Shown here: one piece after another, positions 1 to 8,951 of the stretch
How positions within the stretch are numbered: the first letter of the stretch is position 1
How the letters are laid out: each line of letters begins with the position of its first letter
Assembly: GCA_910578515.1 (NCBI GenBank)
Contig: CAJTQR010000001.1
Location: forward strand, 880,583 to 944,582
DNA: 64,000 nt
Origin: an uncultured Duncaniella sp.
GTDB taxonomy: Bacteria; Bacteroidota; Bacteroidia; Bacteroidales; Muribaculaceae
Direction of reading: 5' to 3'
Program-made: the position numbers and the translations under genes
Notes under the pieces: generated by a model
The model's input: only the letters and a program-made list of their open reading frames with translations
Database searches by the model: none
Told to the model about the DNA's origin: nothing

Positions 1-366
1 CCGGCGGGTGAACTCGCCAGGTTCTGCAAGGCGACATCCGGTGCGTATAAGCAGATTCACAAGCTCGCGCTGTATCCATCGTGAACCATGGACCGAAAGC
101 TCCACCACATCCTCTCCAGTATAGGAATTAGGACCTCTGAACACTGTCGCTACCGCCTGGTCAAGAGGTTCATCGTTACTCCCCTCCTCCACTATCTCAC
201 CCAAATGCGCCGTATGACTCGCGGCTTCCCTCAGCGATTTACCTCTCCATATCCTGTCAGTGATTCCTATGGCTTCCGGACCGCTGACCCTCACCACCGC
301 TATGCCTCCCACCCCACTTGGGGTAGAGACTGCACAAATTGTATCATTCTCTATTGTAGTGTACAT
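1..366 (-). CDS. mnmE: tRNA modification GTPase MnmE, N-terminal part
   Basis: Reading the minus strand from an ATG at 366 gives an open frame of 122 codons that runs off the left edge. The translation opens MYTTIENDTICAVSTPSG and continues with GGIAVVRVSG, then EPGEFTRR near the edge, which are the signatures of the TrmE N-terminal (folate-binding) domain. MnmE works with MnmG to put the carboxymethylaminomethyl group on U34 of certain tRNAs. The helical domain and the G domain lie outside the window. The gene starts 55 bp after the nuclease gene on the same strand. Identification is strong although only about a quarter of the protein is visible. Confidence 0.92.
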   Translation of the reverse strand, partial: MYTTIENDTICAVSTPSGVGGIAVVRVSGPEAIGITDRIWRGKSLREAASHTAHLGEIVEEGSNDEPLDQAVATVFRGPNSYTGEDVVELSVHGSRWIQRELVNLLIRTGCRLAEPGEFTRR

Positions 367-421
367 AAACAACTCATATAAATCAATGCTGTTTGAAGCT
401 CCAAAACGCTTTCAGCTGTAA

Positions 422-1297
422 TCAATTCTTTTTCTTCTTCAGAGTGCTCCAGTAGTGGAAATTACACTGCGACTCCAACTCCCTCTCCACATCATCGGGC
501 AACGATGAAAAGAAATCATGTCCCGTCACCGCTTCCACAGAATCAATCGGTACAGCACATTTCTGCATACCTCCATCGACATTTCCGTTTGGCATGATAA
601 AACCGATTCCCGCAGCAGGATTTGAATAGGGTGAGAGTATAACCTTGAAAAATCGCTTGGGCACGTAAACCCTTGAGTCGCCTATATACTCTATGGGCTC
701 CCCCTCTATGATTGGACCACACACTATATAAAGCCTTCCTTCCGACTGAGCCCACTGCCTGCACTTCTCTTCAAGCCGCTTCCAGCTGCCGGTGTTGAGC
801 GATTTCACCTGCGGACAAATGTTTGTCATGAGAAAGGTCTCGTCCATCGCCTTCTTGTCCCACTTCATATCCCCGGCGGGAGCCATATGCCCGCGGTCAT
901 AACCAGAGTAATTATAATCCCACGTCTCTGCACAACCTTCCACATCCTCATCACAGGAGAATTTATTGGTACGCGTCACATCACCATAAGTCTCATCGGC
1001 TGTAAGTTCCCACGACACCCAGTTAGGGATATGACATCTTGGATTAAACGATAGGTCCATACCTTTATATTTCTTTTCCACAGCGGCAAGCGCCGGATTG
1101 GTCTTCACAGCCATGAGGTCACCATACTCCCCACTGGCATCCCGGTCAGTCACATGACTGCCATCATTTCCATTATCAGCGCTTAATCCCTGACATAGCT
1201 TCACGCAGCCAATTATCAGTGCTATTATAATAAGCCCTTGAAGGGAAACCTTGCGCTTTCCCCTACCCGATTTCCGTTTATATTTCTTCTTTGCCAT
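422..1297 (-). CDS. DNA/RNA non-specific endonuclease, membrane-anchored or secreted
   Basis: The 291-residue protein has a lysine/arginine-rich start, one hydrophobic segment at about residues 20-36 (signal anchor or signal peptide), and then a NUC1-type endonuclease domain. The hallmark DRGHMAPAGD motif is present, with the His that acts as general base, and an Asn-containing stretch follows where the metal-binding Asn is expected. The family cuts DNA and RNA without sequence preference using Mg2+. It should act outside the cytoplasm, in nutrient scavenging or competition (inference). It lies between the sugar aminotransferase gene (8 bp upstream) and mnmE. Confidence 0.88.
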   Translation of the reverse strand: MAKKKYKRKSGRGKRKVSLQGLIIIALIIGCVKLCQGLSADNGNDGSHVTDRDASGEYGDLMAVKTNPALAAVEKKYKGMDLSFNPRCHIPNWVSWELTADETYGDVTRTNKFSCDEDVEGCAETWDYNYSGYDRGHMAPAGDMKWDKKAMDETFLMTNICPQVKSLNTGSWKRLEEKCRQWAQSEGRLYIVCGPIIEGEPIEYIGDSRVYVPKRFFKVILSPYSNPAAGIGFIMPNGNVDGGMQKCAVPIDSVEAVTGHDFFSSLPDDVERELESQCNFHYWSTLKKKKN

Positions 1298-1305
1298 TCT
1301 CTGTA

Positions 1306-2457
1306 TTATACTTTCATACTGTTAATAATTTCCGCTATCTCGGCGGCATCTTTCACCGAGGTCCCTGTGGCTATGGGCAGACTCACCACCTCACGCGCCA
1401 GCTGCACAGTGACAGGGAAATAGCCCTTAAGCTTCCCGGCGTAGCATGGTTGCAAATGCGGCGGCACGGCATAATGCACGTCAGTCTCCACTCCACGTCG
1501 CAAAAGCTCCTCACGAAATTCCTCCCTGCTTCCCCGCGCAAGCCTCACCACATACTGATGCCACACATTATCGGTAACCCAACGGCTCATCAGCGGTTTC
1601 ACTATTGCACTGTGGGTTATGCTCCGCTCGTACACCAACGCACGTTCAAATCTGTCGGCATTTTCGCTGTCAATATGCTTCAGCTTCACTCTCAGCAGCG
1701 CAGCCTGCAATGCATCCAGACGACAATTCCACCCGCAATATATATTATGGTACCTCCGGTCCGCACCGTAATTAGCCAGAGCCTTAACTGTCCGTATCAG
1801 CTCTGCATCGTTACTCACCACAGCCCCTGCGTCGCCCAACGCCCCAATATTTTTGGTAGGATAGAAACTGAAAGCAGCAGCATCGCCGAGTCCCCCCACA
1901 CGCCGTGAACTGTTCAGTCCATCCAAAGGAGAGCGGGCACCTATAGCCTGAGCACAGTCCTCGATGATTTTCAACCCATATCTTCGGGCTACTTCCATCA
2001 GCTGTTCATCCCATGCCACTCTGCCATATAGATGCACCGTCATCACCCCACGGGTGCGCGAAGTCACCGCGCCCTCTATAAGAGATGTGTCAATGTTCAT
2101 GGAATCCAACCGCGCATCAACCGGCACCGGTGTCAGCCCTGCATCACTCACAGCCAAAATAGAGGCTATATAAGTATTGGCAGGCACAATCACCTCATCT
2201 CCCGGCTGCATCACACCCATCTCCACATATCCCCTCAGTATCAGCCTCAGGGCATCTAATCCATTACTCACCCCGATGGCATGGTCCACACCCGTCAGCG
2301 TTGCAAGCTCCTTCTCGAAAGCTACAACCTCTTCTCCTCCTATATAGCGCCCACTGCGTATAACCCTCAACGCAGCCTCCTCCAACTCTGAGGCATACCC
2401 ACTGTTCACCTCACCGAGGTCGAGAAACGGGTATCTCTTCCGAAGTCCGTCAGCCAT
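1306..2457 (-). CDS. fdtB: DegT/DnrJ/EryC1/StrS aminotransferase (FdtB-like)
   Basis: A PLP-dependent sugar aminotransferase of the DegT/DnrJ/EryC1/StrS family. Visible motifs are the N-terminal FLDLGEVN...GRYIGGEEV, the EDCAQAIGA segment around the PLP-binding Asp, and the FSFYPTKNIGALGDAGA segment with the PLP lysine. An upstream in-frame start at 2499 exists, but the ATG at 2457 matches family N-termini and gives a natural 8-bp overlap with the preceding gene. Together with the adjacent 3,4-ketoisomerase it would make a 3-amino-3,6-dideoxyhexose on dTDP, as FdtA/FdtB do for Fuc3NAc. No N-acyltransferase for the last step is next to it, so the exact sugar is not settled. Confidence 0.85.
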   Translation of the reverse strand: MADGLRKRYPFLDLGEVNSGYASELEEAALRVIRSGRYIGGEEVVAFEKELATLTGVDHAIGVSNGLDALRLILRGYVEMGVMQPGDEVIVPANTYIASILAVSDAGLTPVPVDARLDSMNIDTSLIEGAVTSRTRGVMTVHLYGRVAWDEQLMEVARRYGLKIIEDCAQAIGARSPLDGLNSSRRVGGLGDAAAFSFYPTKNIGALGDAGAVVSNDAELIRTVKALANYGADRRYHNIYCGWNCRLDALQAALLRVKLKHIDSENADRFERALVYERSITHSAIVKPLMSRWVTDNVWHQYVVRLARGSREEFREELLRRGVETDVHYAVPPHLQPCYAGKLKGYFPVTVQLAREVVSLPIATGTSVKDAAEIAEIINSMKV

Positions 2458-2887
2458 TGCACCGCCCCCTCCTTTCGGCAGACAGACTACAGAACTCATC
2501 GAAATCCCTCACATAATCCTCCTCGCTATAAAGCGTGGAAGTCATGACCAGACATACGCTACCCGAAGCGAAATTATCGAGAGTGCGCCAATAGCCTGAA
2601 GGTATATACAGCCCCACGTAAGGGCGATTAAGAGTATACGTCACCCACTCCACCCCATCATACAGATTCACATTGAAACTCCCTCCGGTAGCCACCACAA
2701 GCTCTTCAGCTTCACGATGGGAATGACCGCCACGAAACTCACCCGCAGGCACGTCGTAAGTCCAGTATACCCTCGCGATTTCAAAGGGTATCTGGTCGGC
2801 ATCCTGCACAAAAGTAAGATTCCCTCGGGGGTCATAAATCTTGGGTAATTGTATAATCCTCGGTTCGCTCCAATTAACTGTTTCCAT
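2450..2887 (-). CDS. fdtA: dTDP-4-oxo-6-deoxyhexose 3,4-ketoisomerase (FdtA/QdtA-like cupin)
   Basis: A 145-residue single cupin domain of the FdtA/WxcM family. The RGGHSHREAEE motif carries the paired histidines of the active site, and GLYIPSGYWRTLDNFASG matches the conserved C-terminal strand. An in-frame ATG further upstream (2953) adds 22 residues that do not look like the family; the ATG at 2887 is preferred and sits directly behind a promoter box. The enzyme shifts the keto group of dTDP-4-keto-6-deoxyglucose from C4 to C3, producing the substrate for the overlapping aminotransferase gene. Confidence 0.85.
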   Translation of the reverse strand: METVNWSEPRIIQLPKIYDPRGNLTFVQDADQIPFEIARVYWTYDVPAGEFRGGHSHREAEELVVATGGSFNVNLYDGVEWVTYTLNRPYVGLYIPSGYWRTLDNFASGSVCLVMTSTLYSEEDYVRDFDEFCSLSAERRGRCNG

Positions 2888-2893
2888 ACTCTG

Positions 2894-2901
2894 CAAAATT
2901 A
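2894..2901 (-). promoter_or_regulatory. Bacteroidetes -7 box (TAATTTTG) of fdtA
   Basis: On the minus strand the sequence is TAATTTTG, a perfect TAnnTTTG box. It ends only 6 nt before the chosen fdtA ATG, so the transcript would be leaderless or nearly so if both calls are right. Confidence 0.5.
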
Positions 2902-3299
2902 CACATAATCTTTGGAATAACCGAGAAAAACCGGAAGTTCCCTCAGCCGCCACTCGACAAATCGATATTCATATCCACCATCTCCGACACATCCACTCCA
3001 AATATGCGACTTTGCGTCCTACACATATTCCAATTAAAAGAACCCTGATATGACATATCCAGAGGGGCTATTTTAGGACTATTTTGGTAACAATTTGTCA
3101 CATCGCTGAGATTTAAGTATTTACATGCAAATTCCGCTACTTTTAGATGGGTTTTAGAGACCAATTTTTGATTTTATGTTATAAAACACATTTATTTGGG
3201 GGCTCAAATTGAAATATTATTACTATTTTGCGGTCGAATTTTAAAACTTCACATCAAAAAACAAAAACTTCTTACCAAAAACTAACACCTGGATTAAAT
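2902..3299. other. Divergent intergenic region upstream of the EF-G2-like gene
   Basis: About 400 bp between the divergent fdtA and EF-G2-like genes. No gene is supported; two small open frames overlap it but have no family resemblance. It is AT-rich and contains repeated TATTTTG-like words near 3074, 3105 and 3223, none an exact TAnnTTTG box. The length fits a long regulated leader, but no regulator site can be named from sequence alone. Confidence 0.4.
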
Positions 3300-5459
3300 A
3301 TGAAAGTCTATCAAACCAACGAGATTAAAAACATAGCCTTGCTCGGTAGCAAAGGCTCGGGTAAAACCACACTCGCTGAAGCAATGCTCTTCGAGTGTGG
3401 AGTTATAAAACGCCGCGGCACCATCGAAGGTAAAAACACCGTGAGCGACTCGTTTCCCGTCGAGAAAGAATATGGCTACAGCGTATTCTCGACGGTTTTC
3501 TATGCAGAGTTTCTTAATAAGAAGCTCAACGTGATTGACTGTCCGGGAGCCGACGACTTCGTGGGCAATGCAATCACAGCGCTCAATGTGACCGACACAG
3601 GTGTGATACTCATCAACTCGCAGTATGGCGTAGAGGTGGGTACACAGAATATATTCCGTACCACCCAGGGGCTCAAGAAGCCCGTGATTTTCGCTCTCAA
3701 CCAGCTCGATGGCGACAAAGCCGACTACGAGAATGTGATGGAGCAGATGCGCGAACATTTCGGCAACAAGATTGTGGCTATCCAGTACCCGCTGCAGTGT
3801 GGTCCCGGTTTCAACGCCATGATTGACGTGCTTCTTATGAAGAAGTATTCATGGGGACCCGATGGAGGTACACCCACCATTGAAGATATTCCCGCAGAGG
3901 AGATGGAAAAAGCCCAGGAACTCCATCAAGCTCTGGTGGAAGCTGCCGCCGAAAACGACGAGACACTGATGGAGAAATTCTTCGAGCAGGGTCACCTTTC
4001 GGAAGATGAAATGCGCGAAGGTATACGCAAGGGTCTTATTGACCGCTCAATCTACCCGGTGTTCTGCGTCAGCGCAGCCAAGGATATGGGCGTACGCCGC
4101 ATGATGGAATTCCTCGGTAACGTGGTACCTTTCGTGGAAGATATGCCCGCTCCTGTAACAGTTGACGGTGTGGAAGTGAGGCCCGACAGCAACGGTCCGC
4201 TTTCACTCTACTTCTTCAAGACCACCGTAGAGCCACATATCGGCGAAGTAAGTTACTTCAAGGTTATGTCAGGCACACTCACTCCGGGTGTTGACCTTGA
4301 GAATGTGACCCGCGGCTCTCGCGAGCGCATTGCTCAAATAAACTGTGTATGCGGCAGCATCAAGACTCCCGTCGACAAACTATGTGCAGGCGACATAGGC
4401 GCCACCGTTAAACTAAAGGATGTCCGCACCGGCAACACTCTCGACGCTAAGGATTGCGAATACCGATTTGACTTCATACGTTTCCCCGAACCGAAATACC
4501 GCCGTGCTATCCGTCCCGTCACCGAAAGCGATGCAGAGAAACTTATGGGTATTCTCACCCGCATGCACGAAGAGGACCCCACATGGGTAGTGGAACAATC
4601 AAAGGAACTCAAGCAGACCATCCTGTCGGGTCAGGGCGAATTCCACTTACGCACATTGAAATGGCGTGTGGAAAACAACGACAAACTCCCCATCATCTTC
4701 GAGGAACCGCGCATACCCTACCGCGAGACAATCACCAAGGCTGCACGTGCCGACTATCGCCATAAGAAACAATCGGGCGGCGCCGGACAGTTTGGCGAAG
4801 TCCATATCATCATCGAACCCTACACCGAGGGAATGCCTGCGCCCGACACCTACAAGTTCGGCAACCAGGAATTCAAGATGAACGTGCGCGACACTCAGGA
4901 AATCCCCCTCTCATGGGGCGGCAAACTGGTAGTCCACAACTGTATCGTCGGTGGTGCCATCGATGCCCGCTTTATCCCCGCCATTGTAAAAGGTCTCATG
5001 GACCGCATGGAGCAGGGTCCGCTCACCGGTAGCTACGCTCGCGACGTGCGCGTATGTATCTACGATGGTAAGATGCACCCCGTTGACTCAAATGAAATAT
5101 CCTTCCGCCTTGCAGGTCGCAACGCCTTCAGCGAAGCGTTCCGCAACGCGAACCCGAAGGTACTCGAACCTGTATACGATGTGGATGTAATGGTGCCCGG
5201 CGACGTGATGGGCGATGTGATGAGCGACCTCCAGGGACGCCGCGCCATCATCATGGGTATGTCGAGTGACAACGGCTTCGAGAAAATCTCAGCCCGCGTA
5301 CCATTGAAAGAGATGTCCTCCTACTCCACCGCTCTCTCATCAATCACCGGCGGACGCTCGGCCTTCACCATGAAGTTCTCATCCTACGAGCTCGTACCCT
5401 CCGACGTTCAAGAAAAACTCCTTAAGGAATACGCTGAAAAAGCTCAGGCTGACGAATAA
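3300..5459 (+). CDS. fusA2: EF-G-like translation factor (EF-G2/FusA2 type) lacking the catalytic His
   Basis: A 719-residue protein with the full EF-G domain order: G domain (P-loop GSKGSGKTT at residues 16-24, G4 as NQLD), domain II, and the domain III-V part ending in the C-terminal EF-G fold. The G3 motif reads DCPGA (residues 80-84), where canonical EF-G has DTPGH; the catalytic His is Ala. The switch I RGITI motif is also absent (EYGYS instead). This fits the Bacteroides EF-G2 (FusA2) group, reported to support translation without GTP hydrolysis under carbon starvation. An in-frame ATG at 3228 would add 24 residues unlike the family; the start at 3300 is preferred. Followed by a terminator. 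Confidence 0.85.
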   Translation: MKVYQTNEIKNIALLGSKGSGKTTLAEAMLFECGVIKRRGTIEGKNTVSDSFPVEKEYGYSVFSTVFYAEFLNKKLNVIDCPGADDFVGNAITALNVTDTGVILINSQYGVEVGTQNIFRTTQGLKKPVIFALNQLDGDKADYENVMEQMREHFGNKIVAIQYPLQCGPGFNAMIDVLLMKKYSWGPDGGTPTIEDIPAEEMEKAQELHQALVEAAAENDETLMEKFFEQGHLSEDEMREGIRKGLIDRSIYPVFCVSAAKDMGVRRMMEFLGNVVPFVEDMPAPVTVDGVEVRPDSNGPLSLYFFKTTVEPHIGEVSYFKVMSGTLTPGVDLENVTRGSRERIAQINCVCGSIKTPVDKLCAGDIGATVKLKDVRTGNTLDAKDCEYRFDFIRFPEPKYRRAIRPVTESDAEKLMGILTRMHEEDPTWVVEQSKELKQTILSGQGEFHLRTLKWRVENNDKLPIIFEEPRIPYRETITKAARADYRHKKQSGGAGQFGEVHIIIEPYTEGMPAPDTYKFGNQEFKMNVRDTQEIPLSWGGKLVVHNCIVGGAIDARFIPAIVKGLMDRMEQGPLTGSYARDVRVCIYDGKMHPVDSNEISFRLAGRNAFSEAFRNANPKVLEPVYDVDVMVPGDVMGDVMSDLQGRRAIIMGMSSDNGFEKISARVPLKEMSSYSTALSSITGGRSAFTMKFSSYELVPSDVQEKLLKEYAEKAQADE

Positions 5460-5486
5460 GCCCCGGCTATTCAACCACACACCACT

Positions 5487-5546
5487 GACGTGCTGTCAAC
5501 CTTCCGGTCAACCCCGCGATGGAGACAGCACGTCTCTTTATTTTTT
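5487..5546 (+). terminator. Rho-independent terminator after the EF-G2-like gene
   Basis: An 11-bp perfect inverted repeat, GACGTGCTGTC at 5487-5497 and GACAGCACGTC at 5524-5534, followed by a T-rich run to 5546. The loop is long (26 nt). Confidence 0.75.
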
Positions 5547-5603
5547 CGAACCTCCCGCACCTTTTTTCTTAGCTCTAACGCCCTGTAATTCACAAAAAAT
5601 CAT

Positions 5604-5611
5604 TATCTTTG
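5604..5611 (+). promoter_or_regulatory. -7 box (TATCTTTG) of alaS
   Basis: Exact TAnnTTTG match about 50 nt before the alaS start and after the preceding terminator, so alaS has its own promoter. Confidence 0.65.
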
Positions 5612-5660
5612 CATTCTGTTTTACATCACACGTCGCAAATATTGATTAAATCGTTATAAT

Positions 5661-8282
5661 ATGCTTACAGCTAAGGAAATACGCGAATCTTTCAAAGAGT
5701 TTTTCCGTTCCAAGGGGCACCACATTGTCCCCTCTGCTCCCATGGTAATCAAAGATGACCCCACCCTGATGTTTACCAACGCGGGCATGAACCAGTTCAA
5801 AGACATCATTCTCGGCAACAAGGCTGCCAAATACCAACGTGTAGCGGACTCTCAGAAGTGTCTGCGAGTTTCCGGCAAGCACAACGACCTTGAGGAAGTG
5901 GGTATGGACACCTACCACCACACCATGTTCGAAATGCTCGGCAACTGGTCATTCGGCGACTATTTCAAAAAAGAAGCCATCGACTGGGCATGGGAATACC
6001 TCGTTGACGTGCTTCATCTCGACCCCAACCGCCTTTACGCTACAGTGTTTGAAGGTTCACCTGAGGAAGGACTTGCACGCGACGATGAGGCTGCATCCTA
6101 CTGGGAACAACATCTCCCCGCTTCTCACATCATCAATGGCAACAAGCATGACAATTTCTGGGAAATGGGCGACACAGGTCCCTGCGGTCCCTGCTCCGAA
6201 ATACATATCGACCTCCGCAGCGATGAGGAAAGAGCCAAAATCGACGGTGCATCGCTTGTGAACCACGACAATCCACTTGTAATCGAAATCTGGAACCTCG
6301 TGTTCATGCAGTACAACCGCAAAGCTGACGGCTCGCTCGAACCGCTTCCCGCCAAGGTAATCGATACCGGTATGGGCTTTGAACGCCTCTGCATGGCTCT
6401 CCAGGGCAAGAAATCCAATTACGACACCGATGTCTTCACTCCGCTTATCGACAAAATATCCCAGCTCTCAGGCAAGGAATATGGCAAGGATGCCCGTGTC
6501 GACGTGGCAATGCGAGTGATTGCCGACCATGTGCGCACCATAGCATTCTCGATAGCCGACAGCCAGCTCCCCGGCAACGCCAAAGCTGGATACGTAATCC
6601 GCCGCATCCTGCGCCGTGCAGTTCGCTATGCCTACACATTCCTTGAGCAGAAGCAAGCTTTCATGTATAAGCTTGTAAACACTCTCATCGACTCAATGGG
6701 AGAGGCTTACCCCGAAATCGCCGCACAGCGCGAACTCATAATGAAGGTTATCAAAGAGGAGGAGGATTCATTCCTTCGCACCCTCGACAAGGGTATCGCA
6801 ATCCTCGATGATGCCATCAAAGCTGCCAAGAGCGCAGGCAAGACTGAAATCTCAGGCAAGGAAGCATTTGTACTCTACGATACTTACGGATTCCCCCTCG
6901 ACCTCACCGAGCTCATCCTCAAAGAAAACGGCATGACCCTTGACAAGAAGGGATTTGACGTGGAAATGGAAGCTCAGAAGACTCGTGCACGTAATGCTGC
7001 AGCTGTCGAGGCTACCGACTGGGTGGTAGTACGCGAAGGAGAGACCGAATTTGTCGGATATGACGAAACCTCGGCTCCCACTCAGATACTCCGCTATCGC
7101 AAGGTATCTCAGAAGAACAAGGAATTCTATCAGATAGTCCTTTCCGTCACTCCTTTCTATGCTGAAATGGGTGGTCAGGTAGGCGACAGCGGCTGGCTCA
7201 TCAACGGCGACGAGACCATCGAGGTCTACGACACCAAGCGTGAGAATGGTCAGGCTGTACATCTCACCAAGAAGCTCCCCTCTGAGCTCACAGCCACTTT
7301 CGAGGCTAAAATCAACGAAGCCAACCGTCGCGCCACCGAATGTAACCATACAGCCACTCACCTGCTCCACGCCGCACTCCGCGAAGTGCTCGGAACACAT
7401 GTGGAACAAAAAGGCTCATACGTTACTCCGGGTATGCTCCGCTTTGACTTCTCTCATTTCCAGAAAGTGACTCCCGAGGAACTCCGCAAGGCTGAGCGCA
7501 TAGCCAATGCCAATGTGCGCAAGGCTATACCCCTCGATGAACACCGCTGCATGCCTATCGCTCAGGCTATGGAGATGGGAGCTATGGCTCTATTCGGCGA
7601 GAAATATGGCGAGGAGGTGCGCGTAGTGAAATATGGTGACTCCGTGGAGCTCTGCGGTGGTACACACGTGCCCAACACAGGTAATATCGGTATGATTCGC
7701 ATCATCTCCGAGTCAAGCATCGCTGCCGGTATACGCCGTATCGAAGCAGTCACTGCATCTGTAGCTGAAGATATGATTGACCATATATCCGATAATATGC
7801 GAGAGGTTGGCGAAATGCTTCACAACGCTCCAGATATCCTGCAGGCTCTCCGCAAGTCAATCGAGGAGAACGCCGAACTGCGCAAGCAAGCTGAGGAATT
7901 TTTCCAGGAACGTGTACGCAACCTTTCACGTGAGCTACTTGAAAAGGCTCCCACTGTCAACGACATTAAATTAGTGTCGCTCGGTGGCGTCCGCATGGCT
8001 GACGTGGTTAAGGGCGTGGCATTCACCATACGACAGATGTCACCCGAAAAGACCGCTTTCATTGCGGCTACAGTCGATGTGGCTGGCAAACCACTGTTGA
8101 CAGTTGCATTCACTGACGACCTCGTCAAAGAAGGCTACAACGCCTCAACTATCGTGCGTGAAGCTGCCAAGTCCATCAAGGGCGGTGGTGGCGGTCAGCC
8201 CGGATTCGCCCAGGCCGGCGGTAAGGATAAGGATGGCATCTCAATTGCCTTCCAGGCGCTCAACAATGCAATAAAGGGTTAA
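5661..8282 (+). CDS. alaS: Alanyl-tRNA synthetase
   Basis: An 873-residue class II synthetase of normal length. The N-terminus (EIRESFKEFFRSKGHHIVPS, then FTNAGMNQFKD) is the catalytic domain. The editing domain shows the zinc-binding HTATHLLHAALR motif at about residue 575 and the CGGTH motif at about residue 675. The C-terminal C-Ala domain ends with the glycine-rich GGGGGQPGFAQAGG. It charges tRNA-Ala and clears mischarged Ser/Gly. It is a single-gene unit with its own promoter and a strong terminator. Confidence 0.98.
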   Translation: MLTAKEIRESFKEFFRSKGHHIVPSAPMVIKDDPTLMFTNAGMNQFKDIILGNKAAKYQRVADSQKCLRVSGKHNDLEEVGMDTYHHTMFEMLGNWSFGDYFKKEAIDWAWEYLVDVLHLDPNRLYATVFEGSPEEGLARDDEAASYWEQHLPASHIINGNKHDNFWEMGDTGPCGPCSEIHIDLRSDEERAKIDGASLVNHDNPLVIEIWNLVFMQYNRKADGSLEPLPAKVIDTGMGFERLCMALQGKKSNYDTDVFTPLIDKISQLSGKEYGKDARVDVAMRVIADHVRTIAFSIADSQLPGNAKAGYVIRRILRRAVRYAYTFLEQKQAFMYKLVNTLIDSMGEAYPEIAAQRELIMKVIKEEEDSFLRTLDKGIAILDDAIKAAKSAGKTEISGKEAFVLYDTYGFPLDLTELILKENGMTLDKKGFDVEMEAQKTRARNAAAVEATDWVVVREGETEFVGYDETSAPTQILRYRKVSQKNKEFYQIVLSVTPFYAEMGGQVGDSGWLINGDETIEVYDTKRENGQAVHLTKKLPSELTATFEAKINEANRRATECNHTATHLLHAALREVLGTHVEQKGSYVTPGMLRFDFSHFQKVTPEELRKAERIANANVRKAIPLDEHRCMPIAQAMEMGAMALFGEKYGEEVRVVKYGDSVELCGGTHVPNTGNIGMIRIISESSIAAGIRRIEAVTASVAEDMIDHISDNMREVGEMLHNAPDILQALRKSIEENAELRKQAEEFFQERVRNLSRELLEKAPTVNDIKLVSLGGVRMADVVKGVAFTIRQMSPEKTAFIAATVDVAGKPLLTVAFTDDLVKEGYNASTIVREAAKSIKGGGGGQPGFAQAGGKDKDGISIAFQALNNAIKG

Positions 8283-8340
8283 TAAGACACAACACATCCC
8301 TGCGCCGCACTGACGCAGGGATACAACCTCATAAAGAAAA

Positions 8341-8377
8341 GCGGGAAGTCCCACCAAATCGGACTTCCCGCTTTTTT
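8341..8377 (+). terminator. Rho-independent terminator after alaS
   Basis: Perfect 11-bp stem GCGGGAAGTCC (8341-8351) / GGACTTCCCGC (8361-8371) followed by six T. Another hairpin (8296-8322, CCCTGCG/CGCAGGG) precedes it. The A-rich 5' flank could also serve the opposite strand. Confidence 0.92.
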
Positions 8378-8451
8378 GTGCATATCACAAATACATCTAT
8401 CTATTTCCCATATCTCCTATATCTCCTAGTTTTATTGCATAAGTGCACATA

Positions 8452-8491
8452 CAAAAAAATCGGGAATTGCAAAATTTATGCAACTCCCGAT
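8452..8491 (-). terminator. Terminator of rpmE2 on the minus strand
   Basis: Inverted repeat ATCGGGAATTGC (8459-8470) / GCAACTCCCGAT (8480-8491), one G-T type pair, with a run of seven A at 8453-8459 that is the U-tract on the minus strand. It lies directly downstream of the L31 gene. Confidence 0.8.
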
Positions 8492-8522
8492 TATCTTTTT
8501 CAATCGTCCTTTCGGTCGATGT

Positions 8523-8777
8523 TTACTTTTTCTTACGGTTACCGTAGCGGCTCATGAACTTATCAACGCGACCTGCGGTGTCGACGAGCTTCTGCTTACC
8601 GGTGAAGAAGGGGTGAGAAGCGCTGGTGATTTCAAGCTTAACCAAAGGATAGGTTACGCCATCAACTTCGATTGTTTCCTTAGAAGCGATAGTAGAACGA
8701 GTGATGAAAATTTCATCGTTTGACATATCTTTGAAAACTACTTCGCGATAATTTGAAGGATGGATGTCTGCTTTCAT
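8523..8777 (-). CDS. rpmE2: 50S ribosomal protein L31 type B
   Basis: The 84-residue protein begins MKADIHPSNYREVVFKD and contains SASHPFFTGKQKLVDTAGRVDKF, the L31 signature. The zinc-binding CxxC of the A-type L31 is absent, so this is the zinc-independent B form, usual as the only L31 in Bacteroidales. It is a single-gene unit with a well-formed promoter upstream and a terminator downstream. Confidence 0.97.
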   Translation of the reverse strand: MKADIHPSNYREVVFKDMSNDEIFITRSTIASKETIEVDGVTYPLVKLEITSASHPFFTGKQKLVDTAGRVDKFMSRYGNRKKK

Positions 8778-8852
8778 TTTTATTTCGTGGTTATATTATT
8801 ATCAAAGTGGTGAAAATGTGCTGGTAGGGCACTTAGATTCGTAATGGCGGTG

Positions 8853-8882
8853 CAAAGGTAGTGAATATTATTGATTTAACAA
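8853..8882 (-). promoter_or_regulatory. Promoter of rpmE2 (TTG -33, TACCTTTG -7)
   Basis: On the minus strand TACCTTTG (8853-8860) is preceded by TTG with a 19-nt spacer, which is the ideal Bacteroidetes arrangement. Confidence 0.75.
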
Positions 8883-8951
8883 AACCTTAATCAATTTTAT
8901 TTTCACTTTCTTTCACCAATTTCTCAGTTTACAGCATGTTTGGGGCTCGGT

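Noticed and set aside
88..381. Plus-strand open frame of 97 codons at the left edge
   Set aside because: It is antisense to the clear MnmE N-terminus.
1291..1908. Plus-strand open frame of 205 codons
   Set aside because: Antisense shadow of the aminotransferase gene; rich in His/Thr/Ser with no family resemblance.
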